Source: Lolium rigidum | Lineage: Eukaryota; Streptophyta; Magnoliopsida; Poales; Poaceae | DNA: 64,000 bases | Assembly: GCF_022539505.1 (NCBI RefSeq) | Contig: NC_061514.1 | Span: 216,465,837-216,529,836 of the forward strand | Direction of reading: 5' to 3' | Shown here: positions 53,259-63,446 of the stretch, piece by piece | Layout of the letters: each line of letters opens with the position of its first letter | How positions within the stretch are numbered: the stretch's first letter is position 1 | Notes under the pieces: model-generated | Databases searched by the model: none | Told to the model about the DNA's origin: nothing | Seen by the model: only the letters and a program-made list of their open reading frames with translations | Translations under genes and position numbers: made by a program

Positions 53259-53675
53259 TGTATCATCCCTCCGGGGATACGGCACTGCCGTTTATCTATA
53301 TTATCCGCTGCGAAGGTTCTTGTGTTCATCAAGGATTGTCTAGCTCAGGTTTGAGGCGTATCGATTCATCGATCCGTTGCTTGTTGGATTCGTTCCCTCT
53401 TCTCCAGGCTGCGTTCATCGCGTTGTTGCGTGGAATCTCTACCCCAGGTTCTCGCTGTGAAAGATCGGGCATCAACTAGGAGGATCCAGTGGGTCGCTCC
53501 CTTATCATGTGGTATCAGCTTTCCGGGTTGCTCACGGCGAGGTGTTGTTGATCGATCTCTTTGATCGGTTTGCATCGGAGAAGATTAGCTCTAAGATCGG
53601 AGGAGTTTGGCTCTCGGTCGAAGGAGGTTGGTTGGAGGAAGTTTGGCGTTGTTTGGTGCAGTTTGGAGGTCATCC

Positions 53676-55745
53676 ATGGCTGTTTCGGAGGTCAAAATCG
53701 CGAAAAATCGCGACCAGCATCGGGAAGAAGACGAAATTTCGCGACCAGGAAAAATCCAGTCTGGAATCCGGTCAACTGGGCCAGTGACCGGGGCGGCCGG
53801 CGTGGCATCCGGTCAACCGGGCGGCAAACCGGAAAGTTCGCAAAACTTCGTCCGGTTTGGCCCCGGTACGACGAATCCGGTTGGCGCCCGGTCAACCGGG
53901 CCAGGGACCGGGCTGGCCGGTCTGGAGGCCGGTCTAACCGGGCCCTGGGCCGGGCTGGCTCAGACTGCTGCGGTTTTTCCTCCGGCGGTTTCTCCTGTTG
54001 CTGCGGTGGATTCTCCGGTGATGCGGGCTCATGTTGTTGATGTTGTTGCTCCAATGTCTTGTGTTAGTGAGGCACATAAGAGTGACGATGTGTGTCATGA
54101 CTACCTCGGTATGACGATAGGTACCAAGTTTGACGCATCGCAAATCAAATGGAGGTTGTCTAGTTTTGCGACACCGACTGAATTTCAACTTTGGGAATCA
54201 CACATTGAAGGTGGATTTGCGAGATGCAAGGAGTTTGATAGTTCTTTTGGTGGCCAGATGGAGTTTGCTATTGCCTACAGGCGTGTTGACGATGTTGTGG
54301 CTAGTTGGTACCGTAATGCTCTCATAGTTCAGGGTATCATTGGTATACGGTCTAGTTGGGCAGATTTCAAGCGGTTTCTTCGTGATAGCTTTAAATTTGC
54401 GAGCTTGAGTAAGACGGTGGTGTGCTCTAACACTACCGTGGAGGATGTTGTTCCAGTTCAGGCAGTCACTGAGGAGAGGAAACCTGGCTCTAATACCAAG
54501 AGCACTACTATGACTGTTGAGGAGGATGTACCATTGAGCGGGCTGAATATGCAACTCAAGAGGGTACAAGGTGATGCTTGCAAGACAGTTGACAAGGGTC
54601 AGCGATGGAGTTTGTTTCAGACTCAGTGCATTATCAAGGGCAAGGCTTGCAAGTTGATGGTTGATGGTGGTAGCTGTACTAATGGCATTAGCAAGGCGAT
54701 GGTGACAGCGTTGGGGTTGTCTACATGGCGTCTTCCTGAACCTAAACGTCTTGAGTGGTTGAATAGCTGTGGTATGCTGAAGATTACTCACAAGGTGCGT
54801 AGTGCCGCTTACGTTGATGACTATGTTGATGAGATCGATTGCGATGTGTTGCCATTGGAGGTGTGCAGATTGCTACTTGGGCGTCCTTGGCAGTTTGATC
54901 GCAATGTGACACATGCTGGGCGAGCAAATACATATTCTTTTATGCATGGTGGCAAACAACGGACTTTGAAGCCTATGGGTGATGATCATATCAAGTCCGA
55001 TGTGGAGTTAGTGGTGTGTAAGGACAAGTTGCACAAGCCTAATGTGCAGCAAAAGGTGCATGATGTTTCGAGCATTGATGTTGGTGATGTTTCAGCCATG
55101 CCTGTAGATGACAAGCCAGTTCTTGTTGGTGACAAGCCGGATGAAGCTACACTTGTTGTTGATGTGGATGTTGCATCATGTGCTACAGTTCCAGTTTGTA
55201 TTGATGCTAGTATACAGACTGATGATGTTTGTGCTGATGGTGTGTCAGTACATATGGCGCAGATGCGCGTGGAAGGAGTGGGAGGCGAGCGCGTCAGTGG
55301 AGACAGTGGGCAGCGGCACTACCGTACTAGGTGTACTGTTGTCCAGTTTTCCGCGACACCGCGGATGCATCGAGGAAAGGATGGACGTGTGAGACATCTA
55401 TGTGGCCCAGGAATTACACATCTTGTGAAGGGTCATGTGCAGCAACACAAGGGTCCATCAAAACCTCGCAAGAAGAAGGAATTGGCGCCGAAGTCCAAGC
55501 TCATGTGGAGAAGAAAGGAGGCGCCAAGTGCTGTATCAAGTCGAGAAGGCCGCGAGGGAGGATGTGGTGTGGAAGGCAAGCAAGACTTGAAGACGGCAAG
55601 GACGTGTCATGTTCATATCATGTCACCTGTTCCAGAAGACCCTCACGCGTTGGGGACAACGCTTCTTGAAGGGGGGGAGGATGATACGGGCATGGAGGCC
55701 TATGTGGAGCCTAGATTCAGGACTCCACCAGCTTATTTATCCTAG
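53676..55745 (+). CDS. Gag-protease-like ORF of element B (689 aa), running into the 3' LTR
   Basis: Start chosen at ATG 53676 (ATGGCTGTT), the first ATG in the open frame. Residues about 28-95 are Gly/Pro/Arg-rich and come from the CCGG cassette. A gag-like helical region follows with ASWYRNA (W211) and SSWADFKRFLRDSF. A retropepsin-like domain spans about residues 310-435: the catalytic loop reads MVDGGSCTNG (D330, DGG rather than DTG/DSG) and the second hydrophobic-glycine motif is LLLGRPW (399-405). A basic region (KPRKKKELAPKSKLMWRRKE) follows. The frame continues through the polypurine tract (encoding EGGEDD) and about 20 codons into the LTR, ending PPAYLS. No zinc knuckle is seen. It is a capsid/protease polyprotein without polymerase; intactness suggests recent activity. 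Confidence 0.75.
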   Translation: MAVSEVKIAKNRDQHREEDEISRPGKIQSGIRSTGPVTGAAGVASGQPGGKPESSQNFVRFGPGTTNPVGARSTGPGTGLAGLEAGLTGPWAGLAQTAAVFPPAVSPVAAVDSPVMRAHVVDVVAPMSCVSEAHKSDDVCHDYLGMTIGTKFDASQIKWRLSSFATPTEFQLWESHIEGGFARCKEFDSSFGGQMEFAIAYRRVDDVVASWYRNALIVQGIIGIRSSWADFKRFLRDSFKFASLSKTVVCSNTTVEDVVPVQAVTEERKPGSNTKSTTMTVEEDVPLSGLNMQLKRVQGDACKTVDKGQRWSLFQTQCIIKGKACKLMVDGGSCTNGISKAMVTALGLSTWRLPEPKRLEWLNSCGMLKITHKVRSAAYVDDYVDEIDCDVLPLEVCRLLLGRPWQFDRNVTHAGRANTYSFMHGGKQRTLKPMGDDHIKSDVELVVCKDKLHKPNVQQKVHDVSSIDVGDVSAMPVDDKPVLVGDKPDEATLVVDVDVASCATVPVCIDASIQTDDVCADGVSVHMAQMRVEGVGGERVSGDSGQRHYRTRCTVVQFSATPRMHRGKDGRVRHLCGPGITHLVKGHVQQHKGPSKPRKKKELAPKSKLMWRRKEAPSAVSSREGREGGCGVEGKQDLKTARTCHVHIMSPVPEDPHALGTTLLEGGEDDTGMEAYVEPRFRTPPAYLS
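53757..53960. repeat. CCGG-rich cassette inside the element B ORF
   Basis: About 16 CCGG tetramers in 200 bases. It aligns in plus-strand orientation with 627-836 (shared words GGTCAACCGG, GCCCCGTACGA-like, CCGGTTGGCG, GGAGGCCGGTC), although that cassette sits in a minus-strand LTR upstream of the promoter. Confidence 0.75.
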
Positions 55746-56530
55746 TTTATGTAATGGTCATATGTGGGCCAATTAGGGTTTTTAATAAATTGAGTCAGTT
55801 TGGTTTGGGCCTGTCCAAACCAAGGTAAAGAGGCCCACTAGGGGCTGGCCGGCCACCCCACCCCTCATATAAGTGGAGGTGCGGCTAGGGTTTAGGACAG
55901 AACAAGTTTAGTCTCAAGATTAGGGTTTTTCCCATTGCGTGTGTTCACGTGTATCATCCCTCCGGGGGTACGGCGCTACCGTTTATCTATATTATCCGCT
56001 GCGAAGGTTCTTGTGTTCATCAAGGATTGTCTAGCTCAGGTTTGAGGCGTATCGATTCATCGATCCGTTGCTTGCTGGATTCGTTCCCTCTTCTCCAGGC
56101 TGCGTTCATCGCGTTGTTGGGAGGAATCTCTACCCCAGGTTCTCGCTGATGGTAGAATCACAAGTGTGAGAGACTAATCATATAAGGAGTGCCTTGTACA
56201 ATAGATTTGGTAATCTAAGGAGGGAGTTTATCTAATCCCAAAGGGATGGTGGAGGCATGAGCCAAATTCTAGTTCGTTCCTAGTTTCATGAAGGGGGAAG
56301 GGGGAAGCCTATATATAGGGATCCACTAAAGGAGGGGCAGTTTAGGCATACACTAAAGGAGGGGCAGTTTAGGCATACAAAGGGATAAAGGGTTCAGATT
56401 TGATGCTTTGTAGTGGGGCGGCTGTACCGGCGCCTGTGGGGCATAAGTATCGTCGTCCTCAGGCGTAGTGGCAGGGCCGCAGTGCCGGTGGAGATGGGCG
56501 GCAGTGCTGGCACCTGGGCGGCGGTGCCGG

Positions 56531-58670
56531 TCATCCTGAGTAGCAGTGCCGACCTTCCTCGCGCATCTCTTTCTTCCTCCGTGGCGACCTCGGCTTTGAG
56601 TGTGGTTCTTGTCGTTGATGCACATGATAAAGCGAAGACCGTAGGTCAAGCTGCATCATCTCCCCCACTTGAAAAAGAGTTGTCCTCGACGATGAGTCTT
56701 CGTGAACGTGTAGAGGAGGTAGATGACACCAACGCTTGAATGTCCCTTCACTTGTCAAGAGGCCTATCAATAGCACAAGAAAAGCAAAGGAGCACTCAAA
56801 GCGTAGCCAAAGTTCAACGGGTTTAGCAAGAGAGCGCAAGTAGAAGGAGGTCACCTTAGCAAGATACCGGTGTGCTATCATCGAGAGATCTTGTGTAGTA
56901 GATGTGTGGGGTTGAACCCATTCATTGACGCTCATCCACAAGTAGCTTGTACCTTCACACAACAAAGACCAAGCAAAGTATGTGTGTGCGTGATAGAGGA
57001 GCATATCATCAATGACATGTCCATTCTTGTTCACAACACAGTTAGCACAAGACAAATATATCAATAATAATGCATGTGCAAGGTCAATGTGTAAGAACTC
57101 CGTATGAACATCTTCCAAATGCGGGAACACAAAATCTCCAAATTGTGAGACGATTATGATGATCATGTCAGGTAGAAACTCATGTGCATTATTGCACTCA
57201 AGGCATCGGAAAGATTGTTCAACATCCTTGAAGCAATAAGAGGAGAATTTGGCAAAAACACATAAGGGAGAGTGTCCAAAATATAATCAACATGTGTGCA
57301 CACAAACCATCGGAAAGAGAAATTGGTCCTCATATTTGTGGCAACACCAACGGTAAGAATCACATCATCATGCTTGCAAAAGAACCATAAGAAAGAGAAA
57401 TTGTTCGGCACGTTCGATGCAAAGCATGGGAAAGGTATTAGAGCCGGGTTCGATCTTGTACTTACTTGTATTATGCTCTCAAAAGCTCTTTTTGTCAACT
57501 CGTGCTCAATCGAGGTTGACATTGGAGTTTGGGTACCTACACACATGTTAGACAACAAGAACAATGTGTGTGCATGGTATATGAACACATCATCCATCAT
57601 GATGTTCCATTTCTTTTGCACATCACCATTAGCATTAAGCAATTTATCATAGTAGATGTGGTGAATATGCGGAGTAAACATGGGAACATGCTCAATATGG
57701 ATATATGCAAAGTCTCCAAAATGTGAGAGAGCTATGGGGGCAATCTCATTTACAAGCATATTAACATTATGGCAAACCAAGCATTGGAAAGAGAAAGTAT
57801 TCAACATTTTGGTTGTACTAATGGGAGAGTATTGCAAGCATCTAGAGAAAAACATGTTCAAGTTTGTATCATAGCATGGCATGGTAAAATTGTCACAAGC
57901 AACTATTTCCACATGATCAACAATGGTAGTATCACAAGTATCACAAGGGAAAGTGAAAGAAGCATATGACATAGCAATAGGATCATCCAACTCATGCAAG
58001 CACTCACAAATCATCATGTCCACTAGTGGGATCATGCAATCATCAACACTCGTATAGGTACCTTTGTAGTCCCACTCATATGAGGTAGATGTTGTGGAAG
58101 AGTAGGCTCGATGTGGCCTCCATGTTCATCTTCAATCAAGCATGGTGTGATATCATCATCTTCCTGCACCATGTACATCTTCTCCATGATCAGCGTCTCG
58201 TCATCCATGGAACCTAAGCAAATATAAGAGAACACACTAGAGGTAGATGGTAAGTTGTTAGAATTTGAAATGGCCTCACATGACCTATCAACTACCACTC
58301 TCATCTCACTTGGTGTATCGCTCATGCTCTCGAAGTGGAGGCACTCAAGCTTACATATAGTTGAATCGCTCATCTCACATATAGTGGAGTCACTCATCTC
58401 ACATATAGTGGAGTCCCTCATCTCCATGGCAATGGTGTCATCGATGTCCGAGCAACCTAGCAAAGAGGAAGACAACACAAGAGGAGTAGAGGTTAAGTTG
58501 TTAGAAATCAAAGTGTCCTCACTCAACTCATGGGGTGTGTTACTCTTGCTCTCAAGGTTTTTGAAGTATGCATTGCAATCGGCTTTATCTTTGGGTGTCA
58601 TTTTGGCTTCTCGAGCATCTAGCTCGGCGAAGTATGCTCTCATCTCGGCTTGTTCTTGTGGGGTCATCAT
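56531..58670 (-). pseudogene. Broken orphan ORF of element D
   Basis: Starts at 58670 (MMTPQEQAEMRAYFAELDAREAK) and shows an acidic domain with a triple octapeptide repeat (DSTICEM type). A frameshift near 58060-58090 leads to the section 58035-57163 (MIPLVDMMICECLHELDD ... CLVCHNVNMLVNEIAPIALS ... WNIMMDDVFIYHAHTLF), and another shift to 57166-56531. The middle section is clearly homologous to the element C frame, including the CLVC pair and the WNIMMDDVF motif. No zinc knuckle or RT is recognisable. I do not know a function. Confidence 0.6.
58353..58424. repeat. 24-bp tandem repeat x3, in frame
   Basis: Units at 58353, 58377 and 58401 (ACATATAGTGGAGTCACTCA type). On the minus strand each encodes the octapeptide SDSTICEM or a close variant, so the expansion kept the frame. 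Confidence 0.85.
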
Positions 58671-60210
58671 GTATAGCTCTCACTAGGGAAGGTGTATATG
58701 TATGTGGTGGAAGGAAATCTACACAAGTATCCCACCTTTCAAGAAAGTATCGAAAAAATGGTTCAAGTCAAGAGCAAAGTAAAAATTGTACCGGGGTTAC
58801 TCACACACACACTCAAAGCACACGCAAAAGGCTAAGAAACACTATATGTGGTGGGTAAGGGGTGGATAGCAAACGAATAAGATCAACGAAAAAGTCTATT
58901 GTAAATGTGGGTAAGATCCAAAGTCAAATGTCAAGAGTAGTGATCCATGTCAAGGAAACACGGAAACACACACAACGGAGAACAATGGGGTTAGCGCGAC
59001 CAAGGAAGTGAGCAAGTGACAAATATGGTCCTAACGAAGACTATATGCTCGGTGTCACGCCAACACAAGAGAGACCGTAGCTTGGTTGACAAAGAAAGAA
59101 GCAACAAGATTTGTACAAATGCCACTCTTCTCTTATCTCTCTGAGTGCTTACAAGCTTTGCACTTCTCGGTGTCGGTGGCACACACAGTCTTTCTATTTG
59201 TTTTTTTTCACTTTTTTCTATGCTTAGAAGCTTTATTTTTTCTCTATGTATGTATAACACTTTTTCTTATTTTGTGTATCTTTCTCACCGAGCTTGCTTC
59301 GGAGCTTTGCTCAACACAACACACTCACACAAACCCTCTCACGGTCGTGACACTTGTGCAATGCTTCGCAACACTCGAAAAGTCACTCTCAATGGGTTAG
59401 GTACACAAAGGAATAAATGGGCCTACAAGGTGTAGAGAGGGCAAGTTATACCTGTTGATGTTAGGCGCTAGAATCCGGGATGTCGATGTCGTCGTCGCGA
59501 CGTTGATGTAGGCGCGGAAGCAGTTGTCACGGACCAATGGCACTCCAAAACGGAAACCGGGCAAATTAAGTCAATGCCCGAAAAGTTGGGTCAAAACGAG
59601 CGGTGAAAAGTTGGGTTCCAAAAATGGTCAAATATTGGAGGTGAACTATGTGGAGTATTTGAAAATTCTTATTAAAATTTGGAGTCAAACGGGCTCCAAA
59701 AAGTTGTCAAGATATGGAGAAAAAAGTGAAGTCAAAATTGGACCGAAACTGTGTGAAAATCTGGACTGAGAATCTTATCTCACTTCCTTGTAAAAATCTT
59801 GTTGTTGGCGTGACACCGAGCATATAGTCTTGTTGCATTTGTACAAAAGAGAGACCGTAGCAGGGCGGCCGGCGGACAGGTGTAGGTGGTGGCGCGAGGG
59901 CGAGGTGGAGGCCGGCGGTAGTGCCACCTCGAACAAGCCGGTAGTACCGCACATGACAAATCTGCTCGAGCTGTTCTTCGCGAATGAACACGGGGCAGAC
60001 TAAAACTCGTCAGATTTGCACGAAATTGGACGAATTCGAAGGGGAAAAAGTTGGGGAAATGTAGATCAGCACCAATAACAACAAGTCTGTGAATCAAAAT
60101 CACAAAAACGCAACAAATTCGGAGATCGAATTTCGAGCTAACTTTTGGGGCAATTTTTGGAAAAAAAATTGGGCGAAAATTGGAGAGATTTGGGGTCAAA
60201 TTCGTGGCAA
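58671..60210 (-). other. 5' leader of element D
   Basis: AT-rich leader between PBS and ORF with no coding frame. The part 58700-59460 aligns with the leader of element C (7500-8370). A short CCGG-rich stretch is at about 59860-59950. Confidence 0.6.
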
Positions 60211-60965
60211 CCTTTGCTCTGATACCATATAATGGGGCATAAGGCCACGTGAGTTGCCCGATCTCATGAATTGACCAATGGAAAGACAGGGGAGAGGAAG
60301 AACACAAAGAACACGGCGATGAACACGATGAACAAACACACACCAACCCGATACAATTCCGGTTTACTCCCGTTAGCCCAAACCACTATCCCGATAGAAA
60401 CTCTCAAGAGAAAGACACGAGGTAGAATCCCCGAGAGAAATATCGGTATACGATCGGTAGAATCACACGAGTGAGAGACCGGTGGTAGAATCACAAGTGT
60501 GAGAGACAAATCATATAAGGAGTGCCTTGTACAATAGATTTGGTAATCTAAGGAGGGGGTTTCCCTAATCCCAAATGGGATGGTGGAGGCATGAGCCAAA
60601 TTCTAGTTCATTCCTAGTTTCATGAAGGGGGGAGGGGGAAGCCTATATATAGGGAGCCACTAAAGGAGGGGCAGTTTAGGCATACAAAGGGATAAAGGGT
60701 TCAGATTTGATGCTTTGTAGTGGAGCAGCTGTGCCGGCGCCTATGGGGCATAAGTATCGTCGTCCTCAGGCGTAGTGGCAGGGCGGCAGTGCCGATGGAG
60801 ATGGGCGGCAGTGCCGGCACCTGGGCGGCGGTGCCGGTCATCCTGAGCAGCAGTGTCGGCCTTCCTCGTGCATCTCTTTCTTCCTCCGTGGCGACCTCGG
60901 CCTTGAGTGTGGTTCTTGTCGTTGATGCACATGATAAAGCGAAGACCGTAGGTCGGGCTGCATCA

Positions 60966-62213
60966 GAGTATATTTGTTTTGTGGCTAATCTTTGCACCTC
61001 TTTTCCACTCTCGGCATATCAAAGATGTGCAGCAAAGAACGGATTTGATCGGAGGCTGGGGTTAGCGCCATAGGATGGGGATCGTGGCCGGAGGTAGGAA
61101 AGCACGATTTCAAGCTTCGTTGGCTAGAAGCTCTGACGAATTCAATCGATTTGGTGGGATTTTCTAGGGTTGTTGTGCGTATCGCAAAGGAGAGGGGCTA
61201 CATATGAGACCATTTTTATTGAGGAGGGAGTACGAAATCGATCATCTCTCGATGGAACAAGCTAGCCAGGGACGACAGAGCACATATATAGGAGGAACCT
61301 GATGCACTAGCTTGGATACTCTTGTTCGGTTCCTACTCTGCTCGATGGAGGAAGAAGCATAACGTGTGCTGCGAGGACTGGAGACAGAGGAAAACAAAGG
61401 AAGCAACGATTGGGCTAGGCCCATGATGAGCGACCGGAACCAGAGACGTTTTGACGAATCATTTTTTTAACTTGCGAGTGGGAATGCTGTAAATTGAATT
61501 GAAAATCAGGGCTAACAAAAAAAATGGACGAACTAGAAGCCTTATTTTCTTTATCATTTAGTATAGATATAGATGGAGGGAGTATTAAAATTTGAGAGTT
61601 AAAAATAATCCCACATGGCTGCTTCATGCATGCCTCGGTTACCATATTCTGGTTGTGCTCATAAAAACTTAATTGTGTAGCATGTGCCATTGGCACGGTC
61701 CTAAGTTAAGAGGCATTATCTGAAAAATAATGACACATCTTTATGTGAGCATGATAGCAATTGTACCGAAATATGGTAATTCCCACCATACAAAACCATA
61801 AATTAGACATACTATGAAATATTTGCATAGTTTCCCATAGAGTGCACGTATCATTGTAGTTTCCACACATACTCATGTTCTAATACGTTGAATTGGTAGG
61901 AAATCTAAATTAACTTTTACACTATTTTCTTTCAAAATGAACTAGTATTTCAATAGATAATCCAACTGAGTCTAATGTCACCCAACGGTGCCCTCTTGCA
62001 TTAGCATCGCTTTCGCCTCCAGCTTAGTAGGACGGAAAGGTACTTTCTATACGGGCTTAGCACCATGGCCCATTATTCAGTTGAATATTCAAGGAAGCAA
62101 GGGTTTGCGATAGGTAGAACAAAATTCCAATACCAAAATCGTTAGGCTCTCGAACTCGACATACGGGAGTTACGGACGCACCACCAACTAAGGAACATCA
62201 GGGCGCGCGTTTC
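60966..62213. other. Low-copy intergenic region
   Basis: No gene recognised. Two GGAGGGAGTA ends (about 61220-61233 and 61573-61582) look like Stowaway-type MITE termini, but they are in the same orientation and no matching partner is seen, so only fragments can be suggested. The last 500 bases are the 3' flank of the minus-strand gene at 62214. Confidence 0.4.
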
Positions 62214-63077
62214 TCATGCCGTTGAGTCGGCCTCAGGAGCACCGGCAGCCGTGGACGGGGACGGGGACGGTGCGCCAGCTTCCCCGGATTCTGGCGCCTC
62301 AGCGCTAGGTGCGGATGATGATGGTACGTCGGCGGACGGTGCCTCCGTCGATGGCGCAGGCGCACTGTCAGTGGATGGTTCTTCGGCGCCTGGAGCGCTG
62401 GCGCCCTCGGACGACTCTGGTGCAGTGGCGCCGAAGGAAGACTCTGGTGCGGTGGCGCCGTAGGATCCTCCGGGAGCGCTGGCGTCCCAGGCCGTAGGTG
62501 GCACAGCGACGTCGGCGGACATGGACCCAGAGGCCTCGGTGATGAGGTCGAGCGTTACGCGGAGAAGCTTCTCGAACTCGAGGCTCTTGGTGACGACGGC
62601 GTTCTTGATGTCGCTGATGGGCGCGTCCTTGCAACTCTCCTCGCATGTGGACGTTCCTCCCAGCGTGGCCGAAAGCCACGACTTGACCTCGAGGAACTTG
62701 GCGTCGGTGAGCTCCCGGGTGAGCGCGCTCAGGTGCGCTACCGTCTCTTCGATGTCGTCGGAGCAGCTGTCCAGGCACTTGAACAAGATGTCCTCCTTCA
62801 CGCCGCTGAGCTCGTGGTGGGCGAACGCGGCCACCGTGGTGCCCACCTCCTTGGCCACGTACACGGACAGCTCCGCCAGCCGGCGCGCGTCTGCCGTCCG
62901 GGTCTCCGGGTTAGTCGTCAGTGACTGGATGCATACCTTGGGGAACAGAGTCTTGTTGCACGCGTCCTGGAGGTTGTCGCTGTGGGGGGTTGGCCGGACG
63001 ATGGGGGCGGTGGAGACGAGGAGGATGAGCACGACGACTAGGGAGCGAGGCATGCGGTCCATGGTCGCTAGCTGCAT
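62214..63077 (-). CDS. Invertase/pectin methylesterase inhibitor-like secreted protein with Ala/Ser/Pro-rich tail (287 aa)
   Basis: PMEI-domain proteins are four-helix-bundle proteins of the apoplast that bind pectin methylesterases or invertases. Minus strand, starting at 63077 (alternative Met 6 at 63062) and stopping at TGA 62216-62214. Residues 6-28 form a signal peptide (RSLVVVLILLVSTAPIV). The PMEI pattern is clear: C40 and C49 in ACNKTLFPKVC, then C101 (KCLDSC), VKSWLSATLG and C145 (STCEESC). Extra cysteines C105 and C149 may form a third bridge. From about residue 188 a low-complexity tail with AP, SP and EAP motifs and two GATAPESS repeats suggests hydroxyproline glycosylation, as in arabinogalactan proteins. 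No GPI-type hydrophobic end is seen. A TATA-like box lies at 63159-63165. It is GC-rich and intact, so the best host-gene candidate. Which enzyme it inhibits cannot be told. Confidence 0.85.
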   Translation of the reverse strand: MQLATMDRMPRSLVVVLILLVSTAPIVRPTPHSDNLQDACNKTLFPKVCIQSLTTNPETRTADARRLAELSVYVAKEVGTTVAAFAHHELSGVKEDILFKCLDSCSDDIEETVAHLSALTRELTDAKFLEVKSWLSATLGGTSTCEESCKDAPISDIKNAVVTKSLEFEKLLRVTLDLITEASGSMSADVAVPPTAWDASAPGGSYGATAPESSFGATAPESSEGASAPGAEEPSTDSAPAPSTEAPSADVPSSSAPSAEAPESGEAGAPSPSPSTAAGAPEADSTA

Positions 63078-63158
63078 TTAGAGAGCAACAATTGTTTCTT
63101 GGTGTGTCTGCCTTTCTTCGTGTGGTGAGTGGAGACGAATGGTGAGACTTGCATGGGG

Positions 63159-63165
63159 TTAAATA
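63159..63165 (-). promoter_or_regulatory. TATA-like box of the PMEI gene
   Basis: Minus-strand TATTTAA, 82 bases before the first ATG, leaving a 5' untranslated region of about 50 bases. Position is right for a plant promoter; not otherwise tested. Confidence 0.4.
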
Positions 63166-63364
63166 CTACTCAAGTTGATCGCTGTATGTTTTGGCGGACA
63201 AAGTGGGTGGATGGTCCAGGACTCGTCTCCCTAACGCATGGTTTGGCATAGCTTTCGGAGAGAGGAACACGCCTCGTGTGACAAGTGTTGGACCTCTGTT
63301 CTCGTTTCAACTCTGCCTCTCAACCAATTCTGCTAAGCTATAGCCAACCTCATGGGACGGGTAT

Positions 63365-63404
63365 TTGGAACCAGGACTAATGTTAGCACTAGTCCTAGTT
63401 CCAA
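63365..63404. repeat. Inverted repeat, 15-bp arms
   Basis: Arms TTGGAACCAGGACTA and TAGTCCTAGTTCCAA with one mismatch and a 10-bp spacer. The wording resembles subterminal repeats of grass CACTA transposons; only this fragment is present. Confidence 0.55.
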
Positions 63405-63446
63405 TGGCTAGAAACGCCACAGGGGTACGTCCACCTCTAGTCCGAG

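Larger units (their letters stand above)
52992..56148 (+). mobile_element. Element B: non-autonomous LTR retrotransposon with gag-protease ORF
   Basis: The 5' LTR is 52992-53507 (TGATACGGGCATGG to CTTATCA, 516 bp). The PBS TGGTATCAGC lies at 53510-53519, and the polypurine tract GAAGGGGGGGAGGA at 55668-55681. The 3' LTR is 55682-56148, lacking its last 50 bases because of a junction with element D. The LTRs differ at about 12 positions. One long intact ORF occupies the interior; RT, RNase H and integrase are absent, so mobility would require a partner. Confidence 0.88.
56150..60965 (-). mobile_element. Element D: non-autonomous LTR retrotransposon (minus strand), relative of C
   Basis: The 5' LTR is 60965-60233 (TGATGCAGC ... 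GCCCCA, 733 bp) and the PBS is TGGTATCAGAGC (60227 downwards). The interior has a broken reading frame. The polypurine tract is AAGTGGGGGAGA (56670-56659). The 3' LTR is 56658-56150, cut short by about 250 bp where it meets the truncated LTR B. TATA boxes (CCTATATATAGG) are at about 56309-56318 and 60642-60651. The 3' LTR has a 27-bp tandem duplication (56324-56377) that the 5' LTR lacks. No RT or integrase is seen. Confidence 0.82.

Noticed and set aside
53607..53675. Extension of the element B frame upstream of 53676
   Set aside because: No ATG in that stretch; the first ATG is 53676, so the extra codons are 5' untranslated.
61195..61590. A complete Stowaway MITE
   Set aside because: Both GGAGGGAGTA ends point the same way and no inverted partner is present; at most two fragments.
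62521..63081. 186-codon plus-strand open frame opposite the PMEI gene
   Set aside because: Antisense shadow of a GC-rich gene; the minus frame has a signal peptide and the cysteine pattern of the family.
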